Assembly: GCA_905216175.1 (NCBI GenBank)
Contig: CAJMSV010000093.1
Span: 1 to 6,437 of the forward strand
Direction of reading: 5' to 3'
DNA length: 6,437 nucleotides
Source of the DNA: an uncultured bacterium
Lineage (GTDB): Bacteria; Actinomycetota; Coriobacteriia; Coriobacteriales; Coriobacteriaceae
In this document: in pieces, positions 5,831 to 6,437 of the stretch
Layout: every line of letters begins with the position of its first letter
Position numbering within the stretch: position 1 is the first letter of the stretch
The notes under the pieces: model-generated
Told to the model about the DNA's origin: nothing
What the model saw: the letters and a program-made list of their open reading frames with translations, nothing else
Databases searched by the model: none
Program-made: the position numbers and the translations under genes

Positions 5831-6040
5831 TAGCAGGTAATTTGGATTTCTGGAGTTTTCTGCGATTCTTGCTGTTCGGTTTCCATGTCCAGCCCTACGT
5901 GCCCGTGTGAACATGCGGCGCTGTGTCGCAGTGGCGACACAGCGCAACCTATGCGACATCTGCATTCGACTCCTGTAGGTCCGAACGACCAAAGACTAAA
6001 ATGTTAACCAACGCCCGCGCGTAGGAAGAGACTTCCAGCC
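5831..6040. other. Intergenic region left of the 60-residue gene
   Basis: About 210 bp with no gene I can support. It contains the 12-bp inverted repeat at 5918-5945. A possible -10 (TAAAAT, 5997-6002) lies about 40 bp before the next start, without a good -35. Weak minus-strand frames run through it but have no convincing start. Confidence 0.45.
5918..5945. repeat. Perfect 12-bp inverted repeat with 4-nt loop
   Basis: GCGCTGTGTCGC (5918-5929), AGTG, then GCGACACAGCGC (5934-5945). The word GCGACA occurs again at 5954-5959. Neither strand has a T-run next to it, so an intrinsic terminator is unlikely. A protein operator, an intergenic REP-like element or a cruciform-type recombination site are alternatives. 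Confidence 0.8.
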
Positions 6041-6223
6041 ATGTTATATACCGATGACGATACCCCCGACTTCGAGGGCCTGCGGGCCTTTTTGATGGAC
6101 TGCTGCGGCACGGCGTTCGCGGCAGGGGCGGGGCCGGCGCTCATAGACCTTGCGCGCATTGAGCATGCGGACTCCCAGGAGCTCTTGCGTATCGCGCAAG
6201 AGCTGGGCATGAATGTGCGCTAA
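6041..6223 (+). CDS. Small protein of 60 residues, paralogue of the one at 4549-4761
   Basis: Unrecognised small protein. The start is ATG 6041, with AGGAAGAG at 6023-6030 as a rather distant ribosome binding site (10 nt). The N-terminus is acidic (YTDDDTPDFEG). Residues 14-60 align without gaps to the 70-residue protein, sharing LR, a Gly/Ala-rich middle, IE-x4-QELL-x2-A-x3-G and a final R. This copy lacks the acidic C-terminal tail and has a vicinal Cys pair (C21, C22). A strong terminator begins 5 nt after the stop, so it appears to be a single-gene unit. The reading frame is supported mainly by this paralogy; function is unknown. Confidence 0.78.
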   Translation: MLYTDDDTPDFEGLRAFLMDCCGTAFAAGAGPALIDLARIEHADSQELLRIAQELGMNVR

Positions 6224-6227
6224 CGCA

Positions 6228-6272
6228 ACGGAGGCGGCGGGCATAATTCAATCGCCCGCCGCCTCCGTTTTT
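6228..6272 (+). terminator. Strong intrinsic terminator after the 60-residue gene
   Basis: ACGGAGGCGGCGGGC (6228-6242) pairs perfectly over 15 bp with GCCCGCCGCCTCCGT (6254-6268) across an 11-nt AT-rich loop and is followed by a run of five T (6268-6272). The T-run favours + strand termination. The same stem might also slow transcription arriving from the minus-strand gene on the right, which has no other visible terminator. Confidence 0.92.
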
Positions 6273-6437
6273 CTATCCCTGAGTGGCTATGACCACGTCG
6301 TCTCCCGGCAGCAATTGCGTATCGCCGATGGGAATGATCGACTCGCCAACGCGTATCAGCAACACGACGAAAAAGCGTCGTCCCCCCTCAGGAAGCACGA
6401 GCAAGGCGCACCCCGCCCAATGCATATGCTCGCCAAA
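6273..6437 (-). CDS. TrkA-C (RCK_C) domain protein, C-terminal part (5' truncated by window edge)
   Basis: This is the last 54 residues of a minus-strand protein, open from the window edge to TAG at 6275-6273. The pattern is that of a TrkA-C/RCK_C domain: a strand with FFVVLLIR, then GESIIPIGDTQLLPGDDVVIAT, in which I-x-P-x-GDT and PGD are the recognisable landmarks. Such domains form the regulatory ends of K+ uptake proteins (TrkA/KtrA), some cation/proton antiporters and some chloride-channel-like proteins, where they bind small ligands. Which parent protein this belongs to cannot be decided from the fragment. It converges on the 60-residue gene, and its stop abuts the T-run of the shared terminator. 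Confidence 0.78.
   Translation of the reverse strand, partial: FGEHMHWAGCALLVLPEGGRRFFVVLLIRVGESIIPIGDTQLLPGDDVVIATQG

Noticed and set aside
5279..5840. Two + strand frames (5279-5545 and 5658-5840) sharing an NAGG...PALGGP...LYTTR pattern
   Set aside because: The similarity comes from translating the duplicated terminator/RNA unit antisense. The first frame also overlaps the DUF3800 gene. No ribosome binding sites fit.
5831..6000. Open minus-strand frames through the intergenic region, including a short one starting METEQQESQ and ending just before promoter B
   Set aside because: Only 18 codons from its ATG, with a weak AGGG upstream. No homology recognised and no conserved start.
6004..6244. 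Minus-strand frames opposite the 60-residue gene
   Set aside because: They are shadows of the + strand gene, which is supported by paralogy, a plausible ribosome binding site and a following terminator.

Overview
The window looks like chromosome from a GC-rich actinobacterium. Collinsella or another gut coriobacterium is my best guess, from codon style and general appearance only; no rRNA or marker gene confirms it. The left two thirds is the tail of a phage-defence locus. The right third is a lower-GC accessory patch that ends at what looks like ordinary chromosome.

Bases 1-4761 hold four co-directional + strand genes: the 3' end of pglZ (BREX phosphatase-like protein), a complete brxL (BREX AAA+/Lon-like protein), an unrecognised 454-residue protein, and a 70-residue acidic protein. 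The order pglZ-brxL is the end of a type 1 BREX operon. brxA, brxB, brxC and pglX would be expected to the left, outside the window. The two genes after brxL have strong ribosome binding sites and are either BREX passengers or an unrelated chromosomal pair.

Bases 4769-5830 hold a minus-strand module. A DUF3800 protein gene (4769-5446) is preceded by two diverged tandem copies of a ~130 bp unit, about 235 bp apart. Read on the minus strand, each unit has a near-consensus promoter (TTGACG, 17 bp, TATAAT) with an identical LexA/SOS-like box (CGAACATATGTTTG) in the spacer. A ~90-nt transcribed segment with a conserved fold follows, then an intrinsic terminator. The proximal unit ends just before the DUF3800 ribosome binding site. 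Its RNA contains a perfect 9-nt complement of that site (GGGCCUCCA against UGGAGGCCC). This suggests a damage-inducible gene held back by both transcription termination and ribosome-site masking. The distal unit looks like a free-standing paralogous small RNA. This is the most unusual content of the window.

Bases 5831-6040 are intergenic and hold a perfect 12-bp inverted repeat. Bases 6041-6223 encode a 60-residue protein clearly paralogous to the 70-residue protein at 4549-4761, so the DUF3800/small-RNA module sits between two members of one small family. A strong terminator follows. The window ends in the C-terminal part of a minus-strand protein with a TrkA-C (RCK_C) domain.
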